Assembly: GCA_002694745.1 (NCBI GenBank)
Contig: NZMY01000053.1
Location: 47,148-111,147, forward strand
Direction: 5' to 3'
DNA length: 64,000 bases
DNA from: Croceicoccus sp.
Lineage (GTDB): Bacteria; Pseudomonadota; Alphaproteobacteria; Sphingomonadales; Sphingomonadaceae
Below, one piece after another: positions 9,658-19,458 of the stretch (the stretch's first letter is position 1; each line of letters begins with the position of its first letter). Position numbers and translations under genes: made by a program. The notes under the pieces were generated by a model. The model was given only the letters and a program-made list of their open reading frames with translations. It was not told the origin of the DNA and made no database searches.

Positions 9658-11358
9658 ATGATTCGCGCGCTCTTCACATCGCTGGCGGCGCTGGCCCTTT
9701 CGGCTTGTGCCAGTATTGATCCCGGTCCGCCGCCGCTCACCGTGCGGGTGATCGGGATCAATGATTTCCACGGCAATCTCTTGCCGCACAAGCGCAAGAG
9801 CGACGCAGGACCGCTGACTCCCGATGGCCCGGCTTTCGATGCCCCCGTCGGCGGCGCGGCGGCACTGGCGACCGCGGTGCGGCAATTGCGGGCGCAGAAC
9901 AGCGATTCGCTGGTCATTTCGGCGGGCGACCTGATCAGCGCGAGCCCGCTGGTGTCATCGTTGTTTCTGGATGAGCCTTCGGTCGAGGTGATGAACCGCA
10001 TCGGGCTGGACTTCAACGCGGTGGGCAATCACGAATTCGACCGCGGATGGCAGGAATTGCTGCGCATGCAGAACGGCGGTTGCGACCGGTTCGGCCTGCG
10101 CGAGCCCTGCCGGATCGAGAACCCGTTCGCGGGCGCCGATTTCACCTTTCTGGCGGCCAATGTGACGCGCGCCGACGGATCGCTGATCTTGCCCGCCTAT
10201 GGCATCAAGCGCTTTGGATCGGGTGAGCGCGAGATCGCCGTGGCGGTGATCGGCCTGCCGCTGCGCGACGTTCCCACGCTGGTGTCGCCAGCCGGAATCG
10301 AAGGTCTGCGGTTCGGGGACGAGGCGGAGGCGGTGAACGCGCTGGTGCCGAGACTGCTGGACGAGGGCGTCGATGCGATCATCGTCGCCATCCATCAGGG
10401 GTTCGAACGCGACGGCTTCTACGATTCTGGAGACGATTGCGGCGGGGCGATCGGCCCGCTGAACGATATATTGCGCAGGCTCGATCCGCGCGTCGACCTT
10501 GTCATCTCGGGTCATACGCATCGCAGCTATATCTGCGAATACAGCCAGTTCGACCCCGCGCGCGATTTCCTGGTGACCAGCGCGGGCTATGGATCGGGGA
10601 TGGTGACCGATATGATTATCACCGTCGATCCCGCGAAACATGACGTGCGGGTCAAGGCGGCCGAGATGGTGCTGGTGCAGTCGGACGACCCGAATTACCG
10701 CCGCTTTGCCCCCGATCCCGAGATCGCCGCCTATGTCGCCCGTTACGAAGACGCGTCGCGGGCCGAGGCGGATCGGCCCGCCGGGCGTATCTCGGGCCCC
10801 GCACGCGAGGACGGTTGGGAGAATGCACTGGGCAACATGATCGCCGACGCACAGCTTGCCGCGACGCGTGCGAATGGCGCACGGATCGCCTTCATGAACG
10901 AGGGCGGCGTCCGCGCCGACCTTATCCCGGAAGCAGACGATGGAACGGTAAGTTTCGGTCAGATCTATGCGGTGCAGCCGTTCGGCAATGTGCTGATGAC
11001 GATGGATCTGACCGGCGCGCAGATCGCCGCTGCGCTGGAACAGCAATTCACCGTGCCCGATTCGCCGGAAATCCTCTCCGTGTCGGACGGCTTTTCCTAT
11101 CGGCTGAATCCCGGGGCTCCGGCAGGGCAGCGCGTGTCGGACATGCGGCTGGATGGCCAGCCGATCGAACCGGAAACCCGCTACCGCGTCACGGTAAACA
11201 GCTTTCTGGCCAATGGCGGAGACCGGTTCAGCGTGTTTACGCAGCCCGGCGACAAGACTGTCGGCCCCGTCGATCTCGACGCGTTCGAGGCATGGATCGA
11301 TGGCGAGGGCGGCCGTGAATTGCCCGCGACCGACCGGATCACGATCGTCGGGGAGTAA
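9658..11358 (+). CDS. 5'-nucleotidase / metallophosphoesterase lipoprotein (UshA-like)
   Basis: Predicted periplasmic hydrolase of nucleotides or cyclic nucleotides. Starting at ATG 9658 gives 566 residues with a lipoprotein signal whose lipobox is LSAC-A. The metallophosphoesterase motifs follow in order: INDFHGN, SAGDLIS, VGNHEFDRGW and SGHTHRSY. The C-terminal 5'-nucleotidase substrate domain (about residues 360-560) has NEGGVRADL and the PFGNVL segment. The exact substrate cannot be told from sequence. The start is 41 bp after the lysozyme gene. Confidence 0.9.
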   Translation: MIRALFTSLAALALSACASIDPGPPPLTVRVIGINDFHGNLLPHKRKSDAGPLTPDGPAFDAPVGGAAALATAVRQLRAQNSDSLVISAGDLISASPLVSSLFLDEPSVEVMNRIGLDFNAVGNHEFDRGWQELLRMQNGGCDRFGLREPCRIENPFAGADFTFLAANVTRADGSLILPAYGIKRFGSGEREIAVAVIGLPLRDVPTLVSPAGIEGLRFGDEAEAVNALVPRLLDEGVDAIIVAIHQGFERDGFYDSGDDCGGAIGPLNDILRRLDPRVDLVISGHTHRSYICEYSQFDPARDFLVTSAGYGSGMVTDMIITVDPAKHDVRVKAAEMVLVQSDDPNYRRFAPDPEIAAYVARYEDASRAEADRPAGRISGPAREDGWENALGNMIADAQLAATRANGARIAFMNEGGVRADLIPEADDGTVSFGQIYAVQPFGNVLMTMDLTGAQIAAALEQQFTVPDSPEILSVSDGFSYRLNPGAPAGQRVSDMRLDGQPIEPETRYRVTVNSFLANGGDRFSVFTQPGDKTVGPVDLDAFEAWIDGEGGRELPATDRITIVGE

Positions 11359-11402
11359 GCGCGGGCCTTGCCTGACATCGGCAGCCGCGCCACATCGGAC
11401 CG

Positions 11403-14129
11403 ATGACCGATCAATCGCAATGGGATGACGCGCTGCAACGGGCGAGAGCGCATTCGCCCTTTCTCTCGGACCTGCTGAACCGCGAAGCCGACCTTGCCGA
11501 ATTGCTGGGCAGGGGCGAAGGCGAAGCGGCCCTGCGAGAGGCACTGGCCCGCGACGATGCGGATGTCGCGGTACGCCTGCGACGCCAGCGGCGGGGGCTG
11601 GCGCTGGTGCTGGGCATTGGCGATCTGGCGGGCGCCTTTCCGCTGACGCGCGTGATGCAGGAACTCAGCGCCTTCGCCGACCGCGCGCTCGACACCGCGA
11701 TGCGCGAGGCGATCGGCCACCGCCTTCCCGACCATGACGTGTGGGGCGACGCGCCCGTCGGCATGGTGGCGCTGGCGCTGGGCAAGCAGGGCGCGGGCGA
11801 GCTCAACTATTCCTCCGACATCGATCCGATCCTGCTCTACGATCCAAAGACCTTGCTGCGGCGAGAGCGTGACGAGCCGGGCGAGGCGGCGCAGATGGCG
11901 GCGCGGCGGCTGGTGCAGACGATGGGCGCCAACACGGCCGAGGGCTATGTGCTGCGCGTCGATCTGCGATTGCGCCCCGCATCCGAAGTCAGCCCGCTGG
12001 CGATCAGCTATGACGCGGCGCTGACCCATTACGAAAGCTCTGCACTGGCGTGGGAGCGGGCCGCCTTCATCCGCGCGCGCAGTGCCTCGGGCGATGTCGC
12101 CGCGGGGCAGCGCTTCCTGAATGCGATCAAGCCCTTCGTCTGGCGCAAGTCGCTCGACTTTGGCGCGATCGACGAGATTTCGCGTCTTGTCCGGCGGATC
12201 CGCGAAAGCTGTTCGGGGCCGGTCCGCCCCGGTCCGGGCTATGACCTCAAGCGCGGACGCGGGGGCATTCGCGAAGTCGAATTCTATGCGCAGACCCATC
12301 AGCTGATCCATGGCGGACGCATACCGGCGCTGCGTGTGCGCGGCACGCGCGCGGCGCTGGATGCGCTGGCGGCGGAAGGTCTGATCGGCGCGGCGGACGC
12401 GGAGGAACTGGGCGAAAGCTATGACCGGCTGCGCGTGATCGAACACCGCCTGCAGATGGTGCGCGACCGCCAGACCCACGCCTTGCCCGATGCGGCAGAG
12501 GATATCGACAATGTGGCGCGGCTTGACGGATTGCCCGATGGCGCGGCGCTGATCGCCGAATTGCAGGATGTCACCGCGCGGGTCGGCGAACGGTTCGACC
12601 GGCTGCTGGAAGCGCATGGCGGGCATTCGGCGGAAGGCGACGCGCCTGCCGCCTCGACTCCTGCCAATCTGGCGCAACTGGGTTTCGACGATCCGGCAAG
12701 GCTGGCCGAACGCATCGCCGGATGGAAGGACGGGCGGGTAAAGGCGCTGCGCTCCGACGCGGCGCTGGCCGCCTTTGCAGAGATCGAACCCGCATTGCTG
12801 ACGGCGCTGGCCGGTGCGCCCATGCCCGAACGCGCAATCACCCGCTGGGAGCAGATGCTCGCGCGGCTGCCGTCGGCGTTCAACCTGTTCAAGCTGCTGG
12901 CGGCGCGTCCGGGTCTGCTCGATACGCTGGCGCGCGTATTGGCGCTGTCGCCGGCGCTGGCCGATGCACTGGCGCGGCGGAGCGACCTGCTCGACGCGCT
13001 GATCGACCGCACGGCGTTTGCGCTGCCCCCCTCGGTGGAGGAGCTGGCGCAGGACTATGCCGTCGATGCGCCGGATTACGAGGCGCTGCTCGACCGCGTC
13101 CGCCGCGAGGTCAGCGAGCGCCGCTTTGCGATGGGCGTCCAGCTGATCGACCACGCGCATGATCCGCTGGCCATCGCCGCGGGGCTTTCGCGCATCGCGG
13201 AGGCGGCGATCGACGTGCTGGCGACCGGCACGGCGGATCATTTCGCCGAGGATCATGGGCGGATCGAGGGGAGCCGGCTGGTGGTGCTGGGTTTCGGCAG
13301 GCTGGGCGGCGGGGTGCTGACCCATGCCAGCGATCTCGATCTGGTTTACCTGTTCACCGGCGACCACGAAGCGGAATCGGATGGCCGCCGGCCCTTGGGC
13401 GCGACGCAATATTTCAACCGTCTGGCCCAGCGGGTGAGCGCGGCGCTGTCGGTGCCGACGGCGGAAGGCGCGCTGTATGAAGTGGACACGCGGCTGCGGC
13501 CATCGGGCGCGCAGGGATTGCTGGCCGTCAGCACCGACAGCTTTGCACGCTATCAGCGCGAACAGGCATGGACGTGGGAGCATATGGCGCTGATGCGCGC
13601 ACGGGTTCTGCATGGTCCGCCAGAGTCTGCCGCGCTTTTGGCAGGTTTTGTGCGCGATCTGGTCTCGGCCCCGCGCGATCCGGACGAATTGCGCAGCGCG
13701 GTGCTAAAAATGCGCGGCGAGATGGCGCGGCACAAGCCGCCTGCGGGCCCTCTGGACGTCAAGCTGCTGCGCGGCGGGCTGGTCGACCTGGAATTCCTGA
13801 CCCATTTTCTGCAATTGCGCGAAGGCGGCGGCCCGGATGGGGCGTTCCTGACGCCCGATCTGCGCGCGGCGGTCGCGGCGCTGGGCCGCGCGGGGCTGGT
13901 GCCATCCGAACTGGTGGACGCGCATGATCTGCTCACGCGGCTGCTGGTATCGCTGCGGTTGGTCGCGCCCGATACCGGGGAACTGCCCGATGCGGCGCGG
14001 GCCGTGCTGGTTGCCAATGCGTTGGGCGGCGAAGGCGATTGGGAAGTGCTGCTCGCCGCGCTCGACAAGGCACGCCATGCGGTGGCAGAGGCCTGGGCCG
14101 AGATCTTTGGCGAGACTTTGGAGCTTTGA
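11403..14129 (+). CDS. glnE: Bifunctional glutamine synthetase adenylyltransferase / adenylyl-removing enzyme
   Basis: Attaches and removes AMP on glutamine synthetase, tuning nitrogen assimilation to the PII signal. The 908-residue protein has two nucleotidyltransferase domains. The N-terminal one carries GELNYSSDIDPILLYD (about residues 135-150) and the C-terminal one GGGVLTHASDLDLVYLF (about residues 638-654); both metal-binding Asp pairs are present. Length and domain order match full GlnE. The bcp gene starts 2 bp after the stop. Confidence 0.95.
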   Translation: MTDQSQWDDALQRARAHSPFLSDLLNREADLAELLGRGEGEAALREALARDDADVAVRLRRQRRGLALVLGIGDLAGAFPLTRVMQELSAFADRALDTAMREAIGHRLPDHDVWGDAPVGMVALALGKQGAGELNYSSDIDPILLYDPKTLLRRERDEPGEAAQMAARRLVQTMGANTAEGYVLRVDLRLRPASEVSPLAISYDAALTHYESSALAWERAAFIRARSASGDVAAGQRFLNAIKPFVWRKSLDFGAIDEISRLVRRIRESCSGPVRPGPGYDLKRGRGGIREVEFYAQTHQLIHGGRIPALRVRGTRAALDALAAEGLIGAADAEELGESYDRLRVIEHRLQMVRDRQTHALPDAAEDIDNVARLDGLPDGAALIAELQDVTARVGERFDRLLEAHGGHSAEGDAPAASTPANLAQLGFDDPARLAERIAGWKDGRVKALRSDAALAAFAEIEPALLTALAGAPMPERAITRWEQMLARLPSAFNLFKLLAARPGLLDTLARVLALSPALADALARRSDLLDALIDRTAFALPPSVEELAQDYAVDAPDYEALLDRVRREVSERRFAMGVQLIDHAHDPLAIAAGLSRIAEAAIDVLATGTADHFAEDHGRIEGSRLVVLGFGRLGGGVLTHASDLDLVYLFTGDHEAESDGRRPLGATQYFNRLAQRVSAALSVPTAEGALYEVDTRLRPSGAQGLLAVSTDSFARYQREQAWTWEHMALMRARVLHGPPESAALLAGFVRDLVSAPRDPDELRSAVLKMRGEMARHKPPAGPLDVKLLRGGLVDLEFLTHFLQLREGGGPDGAFLTPDLRAAVAALGRAGLVPSELVDAHDLLTRLLVSLRLVAPDTGELPDAARAVLVANALGGEGDWEVLLAALDKARHAVAEAWAEIFGETLEL

Positions 14130-14131
14130 CG

Positions 14132-14629
14132 ATGAACGCGACCAGCACCCGTCCCGATATCGGTGATGCATTTCCCGGCCATGCGCTGGAGACGCCAGAC
14201 GGCGGCAGCGTGTCGATTGCGGATTTTGCCGGGAAACCGGCCGTGCTGTTCTTCTACCCCAAGGACAATACGCCGGGCTGCACGAACGAGGCGAAGGACT
14301 TCAGCGCGCTGAAGCCCGAATTCGACAAAGCGGGAATCGCGCTGCTGGGCGTAAGCAAGGACCCGGCCAAGAGCCATGTGAAATTCATCGAGAAGCAGGA
14401 GCTGACCGTGCCCCTCGCAAGCGACACCGCGCCGGATTCGGGCAAGGACGGCCTTGCCGAGGCACTGGGCATCTGGACCGAGAAGAACATGTACGGCCGC
14501 ACCTATATGGGGATGGAGCGCACCACTTTTCTGATGAAGGGCGACGGCACGATCGCGCAGGTCTGGCGCAAGGTGAAGGTCAAGGGCCACGCCGAGGCCG
14601 TGCTGGAGGCCGCGAAGGCGCTGGACTGA
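14132..14629 (+). CDS. bcp: Bcp-type thioredoxin-dependent peroxiredoxin, single cysteine
   Basis: Reduces hydroperoxides in the cytoplasm. The 165-residue protein has the peroxiredoxin motif FFYPKDNTPGCT with peroxidatic Cys50. The resolving cysteine that many Bcp proteins carry five residues later is replaced by Lys (GCTNEAK), and there is no other cysteine in the protein, so it must work by a 1-Cys mechanism. ATG 14132 was chosen as the start because it follows the glnE stop by 2 bp and gives the normal Bcp length. Its stop shares one base with the next start (TGATG). Confidence 0.92.
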   Translation: MNATSTRPDIGDAFPGHALETPDGGSVSIADFAGKPAVLFFYPKDNTPGCTNEAKDFSALKPEFDKAGIALLGVSKDPAKSHVKFIEKQELTVPLASDTAPDSGKDGLAEALGIWTEKNMYGRTYMGMERTTFLMKGDGTIAQVWRKVKVKGHAEAVLEAAKALD

Positions 14630-15417
14630 TGCGCAGCGTCGCGCGGGCGATCCGCGATGCGCTGCTGACCGGCGATCCGCATGGCAAGGTGATGGCAACG
14701 CGCCGGGTCGCGCGCGAATGGCGGCTGGGGCGGCTCGACTGGGCGTTCGATGTCGACATGCCTGACGAGCCGGCCCGGCCCGAACGCCCCGAATTGCTGC
14801 CCCCCAACCGCATGCCGAAACGCGGACGCGGCGGATCGGAACGCGCGCGCATCGCGTTGTGGCATTCGCTGGCGCATATCGAGTTCGTCGCGCTCGACCT
14901 CGCGCTCGACATGGCAGGGCGGTTCGGAAAGGACATGGGCCGCGACTTCGTGTCCGATTTCCTGGCGGTCGCGGCGGACGAGGCGATGCATTTCGCGCTG
15001 CTGGACCGCAAGCTGCGCAAAATGGGCAGCCATTACGGCGCGCTGCCCGCGCATGGCGGCCTGTGGGAATCGGCGCGCGCAACCGCGCATGACGTGGCGG
15101 CGCGGCTGGCGGTGGTGCCCATGGTGCTTGAGGCGCGCGGGCTGGATATCACGCCCGTGATGCTGGAAAGAGTGCGGGCGCAAGGCGACGAAGACGGCGC
15201 CCGAATCCTGTCGCGAATCCTTGACGACGAGATCCGACATGTTCGATTCGGAACAAGGCATTTCGGCGAGCTGTGCCGCGCTGGCGACGAAGACCCTGTG
15301 AAAAAATGGCAATTTTTGGTGGAAACGCATTTCGGCGGCAGCCTTAAGCCACCGTTCAACGACTCAGCGCGTGAGGCAGCCGGTCTACCGCGCAGCTACC
15401 GCGCTGGTATTGTCTGA
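14629..15417 (+). CDS. DUF455 family ferritin-like protein
   Basis: A 262-residue protein of the DUF455 family, which has a ferritin-like four-helix fold. Candidate metal ligands occur as HSLAHIEFVALDLA (about residues 84-97), DEAMHFALLD (about 118-127) and DDEIRHVRFG (about 202-211), giving the ExxH-type pairs expected for a di-metal site. The reaction is unknown; fold relatives are oxygenases and oxidases. It is translationally coupled to bcp (TGATG overlap), which would fit a role in oxidative or metal stress, though this is inference. Confidence 0.85.
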   Translation: MRSVARAIRDALLTGDPHGKVMATRRVAREWRLGRLDWAFDVDMPDEPARPERPELLPPNRMPKRGRGGSERARIALWHSLAHIEFVALDLALDMAGRFGKDMGRDFVSDFLAVAADEAMHFALLDRKLRKMGSHYGALPAHGGLWESARATAHDVAARLAVVPMVLEARGLDITPVMLERVRAQGDEDGARILSRILDDEIRHVRFGTRHFGELCRAGDEDPVKKWQFLVETHFGGSLKPPFNDSAREAAGLPRSYRAGIV

Positions 15418-15633
15418 TTAACCTTTTTTACCCTAGCCAGTAACGCATGAGAGCGGCGGGGGGTTCCGACGATCTCAGAATTTTTGAAGCAGCCAGTCGC
15501 GCTGTTCCGGATGCGTACCCTTAGACGGGACCGGAAGAGCAGGGATGCGAAAGGCTGTGCCGGAGGGATCACCCGGCATCGTCAGCCCGGACGGACTATG
15601 GGGCGCGGTGCCGAGAAACAGAGGTTCGGCAGT

Positions 15634-16386
15634 ATGCTAGGTTTTAGTCGTTTCTTTCTTCCCGGTACCATGCGCTTTGTCGCCATGGGTACCATCGCCT
15701 CGTTCTCGGCGGCCATGAGCCCGACCGCGGCGCTGGCGCAGCCCGGGACCAATGCAACGACCGTTGCCGCGACCGCTTCGACCGAGGTCGCTTCCAATGT
15801 TGCCGGCGCGGATATCCGCACCGCAGATACCAGCGCCGCGAAGTCCGACCCGCGCTATCGCAATCTCTTCGCCCGCTGGAAGTCGGTCGAAGTGGCGCAG
15901 GAACTGCCGCAGCGCGCCGCCGGTCGGCAGGCCGTCAATATTCCTTCGCGCATGCCGCTGAGCACCGCGCGCTTCAGCAGCGAGTATGGCTCGCGCGTTC
16001 ATCCCGTGACCGGCCGCCGCGCCAATCACAAGGGTATCGACATGGCCGCGCCCACGGGCACGCCGATCTTCGCCACCGCCGACGGCACCGTCGACATGGC
16101 GCAATGGTTCGGCGGCTATGGCAATTTCATCAAGCTTGAGCATGGCGGCGACATGGAAACCCGTTACGGGCACCTGTCCAAGCTGAACGTGCGCCCCGGC
16201 CAGGAAGTGAAGAAGGGCGACCTGATCGGCTTCGTCGGCAGCACCGGACGTTCGACCGGCCCGCATCTGCATTACGAAGTGCGTATCGCGGGTGAGGCAG
16301 TCGATCCGACTCCCTATCTGCATGCCGACAGCTTCGGCGAAGCCTTCGCGTCTTCCGACAGCAGCGCTGCCGGCGGGCCCGAGTAA
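15634..16386 (+). CDS. M23 family (LytM-type) peptidase
   Basis: Predicted periplasmic peptidoglycan endopeptidase or divisome activator. The 250-residue protein begins with a signal peptide ending at ALA/QP (about residue 36). The zinc-binding LytM domain occupies residues 110-235, with NHKGIDMAAPTGTPI and GPHLHYEVR, so the H-D and HxH ligands are present. I chose ATG 15634 because an AGAGG sequence lies about 9 bp upstream and it yields a clean signal peptide; the open frame extends back to 15484. A strong terminator follows. Confidence 0.9.
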   Translation: MLGFSRFFLPGTMRFVAMGTIASFSAAMSPTAALAQPGTNATTVAATASTEVASNVAGADIRTADTSAAKSDPRYRNLFARWKSVEVAQELPQRAAGRQAVNIPSRMPLSTARFSSEYGSRVHPVTGRRANHKGIDMAAPTGTPIFATADGTVDMAQWFGGYGNFIKLEHGGDMETRYGHLSKLNVRPGQEVKKGDLIGFVGSTGRSTGPHLHYEVRIAGEAVDPTPYLHADSFGEAFASSDSSAAGGPE

Positions 16387-16410
16387 GCGTCCGCATCCCG
16401 GTTTAACAAA

Positions 16411-16443
16411 GGGCCCGGCAGATCGGTTCTGCCGGGCCCTTTC
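16411..16443. terminator. Rho-independent terminator between convergent genes
   Basis: A perfect 12-bp stem GGGCCCGGCAGA/TCTGCCGGGCCC (16411-16422 and 16428-16439) with a 5-base loop. It is followed by TTTC on the plus strand and by TTTGTTAAA on the minus strand, so it can serve both the M23 gene and the PAS-domain gene. Confidence 0.9.
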
Positions 16444-16465
16444 GTATGGGCTCAGTTGGTATGGT

Positions 16466-18280
16466 TCAGGCGGCTTCGCTCTTGCGCGGTCTGCTCCATC
16501 GCCGCGAAGGTGCGGCCGTGGGGCGCAATTGCCGCGCGATCACATCCCAGTCGGTCAAATCGTCCGCCGCTACGCTGCCCGTCAGTCTCATCCGGTCAAA
16601 CATAGCCTGCATGCGGCTGCTCTGGTCGGCCAGTTGTGCTTCGGCGCTTCGCTGGCGTGAAACGTCGATGTTAATGCCGATATAGCCCGTGACGCGGCCG
16701 TGGTGATCATATTGCGGCGCCCCGGTCGTCGAGACCCACAGGATTTCGCCATCGGGCCTGCGCCAGCGCCATTCTGCTTCAAACGGGGCCTTCGCGGCAA
16801 GGATCTCCTTCCAGTCGGCCATGACCCGTTCGAAATCGTCTGGGTGGATGGCGGTGATCCAGTGCGATCCTTCCCATTGTCCGTCGGATAGCCCGGTCAT
16901 CCGCTTGAAAGCGCTGTTGACGAACAGAGTGTCGCCGCGCGCATTGGTGCGCCAGATCCCGACCGGCGCCGCATCCGCCAGCGTCGCGAACCGGCGTTCG
17001 GCATCCTCCAGCGCATGGCCATAGCGGGCCGACTGGGTGACATCGCGAATATGGCCTTCCAGCCCGATCGGCCTTTGCCGTTCGTCAAAAGCCCCTTGCA
17101 TGCGCACCTCGACATGACGCGTTTCGCCGTCGGGCCGCCGAATCGTATGCAGCGAGGTGATCAGGCCGCGTTCGCCGCGGACGAGCCGGATGAATTTCTC
17201 CCGCTCAGCCCGCCCGCCCAGCGCATCGAGGAAATCGACCACCGGACGGCCCAGACTTGCGGTTCGGTCATAGCCCGTGATGCGCTCCCACCCCGCGTTC
17301 AGCATGGTCCAGCGGCCAGCGTTGTCGATGCGGAAGATCCCTTCGTCCACCGTGTCCAGCATGCGCGCCTTCTCGTCGAGACGCCGCCGGAGAAGGGCGT
17401 TTTCCCCGCGCGTCTGGCCGAGCAGGACGCCTGCCGGCAGTGCGGATGCGACAAGGGCGGCGCACAGCAATTGCAGCGTCGCGGCATCTTCGATGGGGCC
17501 ATGCCCTGTCAGGTTTGAGAAGCAAGCCATGCCGATAATTATTGCCAGGGCTAGAGCCGTCCCGCGCGGAGGCAATGCGCAGCCTGCGAAGAGCGCAAGC
17601 GGGAAGAGCAGCAGCACACCGGGGAGCGGCGCCAGCCATAATATGGCCGCTGCGCCAGCCGCAACGGCGGCGAGGATCGCAAGCTCAGCCATTCTGGCGC
17701 GTTTGTTGCAGGTCCGGCTTGCCGATTGTGGCACCATTTCCGGCGACAGGCCCGCCAGTCCGATGGGTACGATCACCATCAGCGCGGCAGCGTGAGACGG
17801 CCACCAGAACAGCGCATCCGCCCCCCCGGCGAACATCACCAGACCGGACAGGGTGGCCGCGCCCAGCAGGCCTGCGAAAAGCAGCACGAAAGATCCGATG
17901 CGGGTACGGTCGTGCTTGCGCCATGCCTCGGCAGCCGAGAGGGCGGCGGCTATCTCGACTCCATTAGCCAGCGCCGGGATCGGGCCGCTTGCCCATCCAC
18001 CCGCCATCCATTGCGCCGCCATGAGCGACACGCCGCATCCCAGCGCGATGGCAAGACCCAGTGCCGCCGACACAGCGCCGCTTCGCCTGCAAAGCGACGC
18101 CGCGACCACCACCGCGCAGCCATTGGCCGCCCAGAACGGCGCAGGCCAGGTCGCCCACGCATGAGTCGCAAGCGCCATCAGCCCTGCGGCGGCGGCTGGC
18201 AGGATTATGGCCGCCAGCTTTGCCCAGATGTCGTTTCGCAAGGGCGACACCGCCGCCCGTTTCCCTTCCGGCATAGCCAT
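16466..18280 (-). CDS. Membrane-bound PAS-PAS sensor protein with no recognisable output domain
   Basis: A 604-residue protein whose first 290 residues hold about eight membrane segments resembling a MASE1-type sensor. Two PAS/PAC units follow (about residues 310-435 and 440-565), seen as LDTVDEGIFRIDNAGRW and LADAAPVGIWRTNARGD with PAC ends GHIRDVTQ and GINIDVSRQR. After these only about 45 residues remain, with no kinase, GGDEF, EAL or DNA-binding domain. I chose ATG 18280, which has an AGGG ribosome site 7 bp upstream; ATG 18328 has none. It may act through partner proteins or be a truncated kinase or cyclase. Confidence 0.8.
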   Translation of the reverse strand: MAMPEGKRAAVSPLRNDIWAKLAAIILPAAAAGLMALATHAWATWPAPFWAANGCAVVVAASLCRRSGAVSAALGLAIALGCGVSLMAAQWMAGGWASGPIPALANGVEIAAALSAAEAWRKHDRTRIGSFVLLFAGLLGAATLSGLVMFAGGADALFWWPSHAAALMVIVPIGLAGLSPEMVPQSASRTCNKRARMAELAILAAVAAGAAAILWLAPLPGVLLLFPLALFAGCALPPRGTALALAIIIGMACFSNLTGHGPIEDAATLQLLCAALVASALPAGVLLGQTRGENALLRRRLDEKARMLDTVDEGIFRIDNAGRWTMLNAGWERITGYDRTASLGRPVVDFLDALGGRAEREKFIRLVRGERGLITSLHTIRRPDGETRHVEVRMQGAFDERQRPIGLEGHIRDVTQSARYGHALEDAERRFATLADAAPVGIWRTNARGDTLFVNSAFKRMTGLSDGQWEGSHWITAIHPDDFERVMADWKEILAAKAPFEAEWRWRRPDGEILWVSTTGAPQYDHHGRVTGYIGINIDVSRQRSAEAQLADQSSRMQAMFDRMRLTGSVAADDLTDWDVIARQLRPTAAPSRRWSRPRKSEAA

Positions 18281-18435
18281 GCCGATACCCTTCGATCGCT
18301 CATCGCGCCTTATGCGATGCAGGACCATGCTGGTTGATGGGAACGAACAGGGTACGAATGCAGGCCTAAGGGGAACCCCCTAAGTCCCGAAAGCGAACAG
18401 GCGGCGGCGGATTGTCTGCCCGCCGCCGCCCGCGA

Positions 18436-19317
18436 TTATTCCGCCAGCAGGCGTTCGGCAATGGCGCGCACCTCGGCGCCCATGTCGTCGCGTTCCAGCG
18501 CCAGTGCCAGCGTTGCTTCGACAAATCCGGTCTTGGACCCGCAGTCGTAACGCTTGCCTTCGAACGTGACAGCATGGAACGGCTGGTTGCCGATCATCTT
18601 GGCCATGGCGTCGGTCAGCTGGATCTCTCCGCCCGCGCCCTTGCCCTGCGTTTCCAGCGTCTTCATCACCTCAGGCTGCAGGATATAGCGGCCCGACACG
18701 ATCTTGTTCGATGGCGCTTCAGCGACGGGCGGCTTTTCGACCAGCCCCTTCCCCTCGGTCAGAGCGCCCGATTCGGCACCCGGATCGATCACGCCATAGG
18801 ACGAGACCTGATCGTGCGGCACTTCCAGCACCGACACCAGATTGCCGCCGACTTCGTTATAGGCCTCGACCATCTGCTTCATGCAGCCGGGCTTGCCCCA
18901 CATCAGCTCGTCGGGAAGCAGGATGGCGAAAGGCTCGTCGCCGACGATGGCGCGCGCGCACCAGATCGCGTGGCCCAGGCCCATCGGTTCCTGCTGGCGC
19001 ACGGTGATCAGGTTGCCGGGCGTGAAGCGGGTGGGGTCGAGGACCGAAAGATCCTTGCCGCGTTCCTTCATGGTCGCTTCGAGTTCGTAGGCAATATCGA
19101 AATTCTCGACCAGCGCGGTCTTGCCGCGGCCGGTGACGAAGATCATCTGCTCGATCCCCGCCTCGCGCGCTTCGTCGACGGCATACTGGATCAGCGGCCG
19201 GTCGACGATCGGAAGCAGTTCCTTGGGGATCGCCTTGGTCGCGGGCAGGAAGCGCGTGCCAAGACCGGCAACGGGGAAAACAGCCTTGCGGATCGGCTTG
19301 CGAGAGGTTTCGGCCAT
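18436..19317 (-). CDS. galU: UTP-glucose-1-phosphate uridylyltransferase
   Basis: Makes UDP-glucose, the precursor of exopolysaccharide and lipid glycans. The 293-residue product has the nucleotidyltransferase signature AVFPVAGLGTRFLPATKAIPKELLP and the downstream EKP and GRYIL segments of bacterial GalU. Three ATGs lie close together (19329, 19326, 19317) behind AAAGGA; I use 19317 because it gives the MAETSRKPIRKAV start typical of relatives. It is divergent from murA across about 140 bp. Confidence 0.95.
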   Translation of the reverse strand: MAETSRKPIRKAVFPVAGLGTRFLPATKAIPKELLPIVDRPLIQYAVDEAREAGIEQMIFVTGRGKTALVENFDIAYELEATMKERGKDLSVLDPTRFTPGNLITVRQQEPMGLGHAIWCARAIVGDEPFAILLPDELMWGKPGCMKQMVEAYNEVGGNLVSVLEVPHDQVSSYGVIDPGAESGALTEGKGLVEKPPVAEAPSNKIVSGRYILQPEVMKTLETQGKGAGGEIQLTDAMAKMIGNQPFHAVTFEGKRYDCGSKTGFVEATLALALERDDMGAEVRAIAERLLAE

Positions 19318-19458
19318 AAGTGCCATCATTCCTTTGTGCTGCAAAAGCGAAGTCTTGCGTTTTCTAGGCATTGGGCCCGCAAGGTTTCAAGTCCGTGTCC
19401 GGTGGATCGGTGCTCCCATACGGCTTGCGATCAGTCTATTTCGGGCTAAAGCGGCCCG

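Noticed and set aside
8885..11358. Prophage or gene-transfer-agent remnant around the GH24 lysozyme
   Set aside because: No capsid, tail, terminase or holin gene is present; neighbours are metK and a lipoprotein nucleotidase.
11181..13613. An 810-codon open frame on the minus strand
   Set aside because: Antisense to glnE, whose two nucleotidyltransferase domains are intact; the antisense product is low-complexity Arg/Gln/His-rich.
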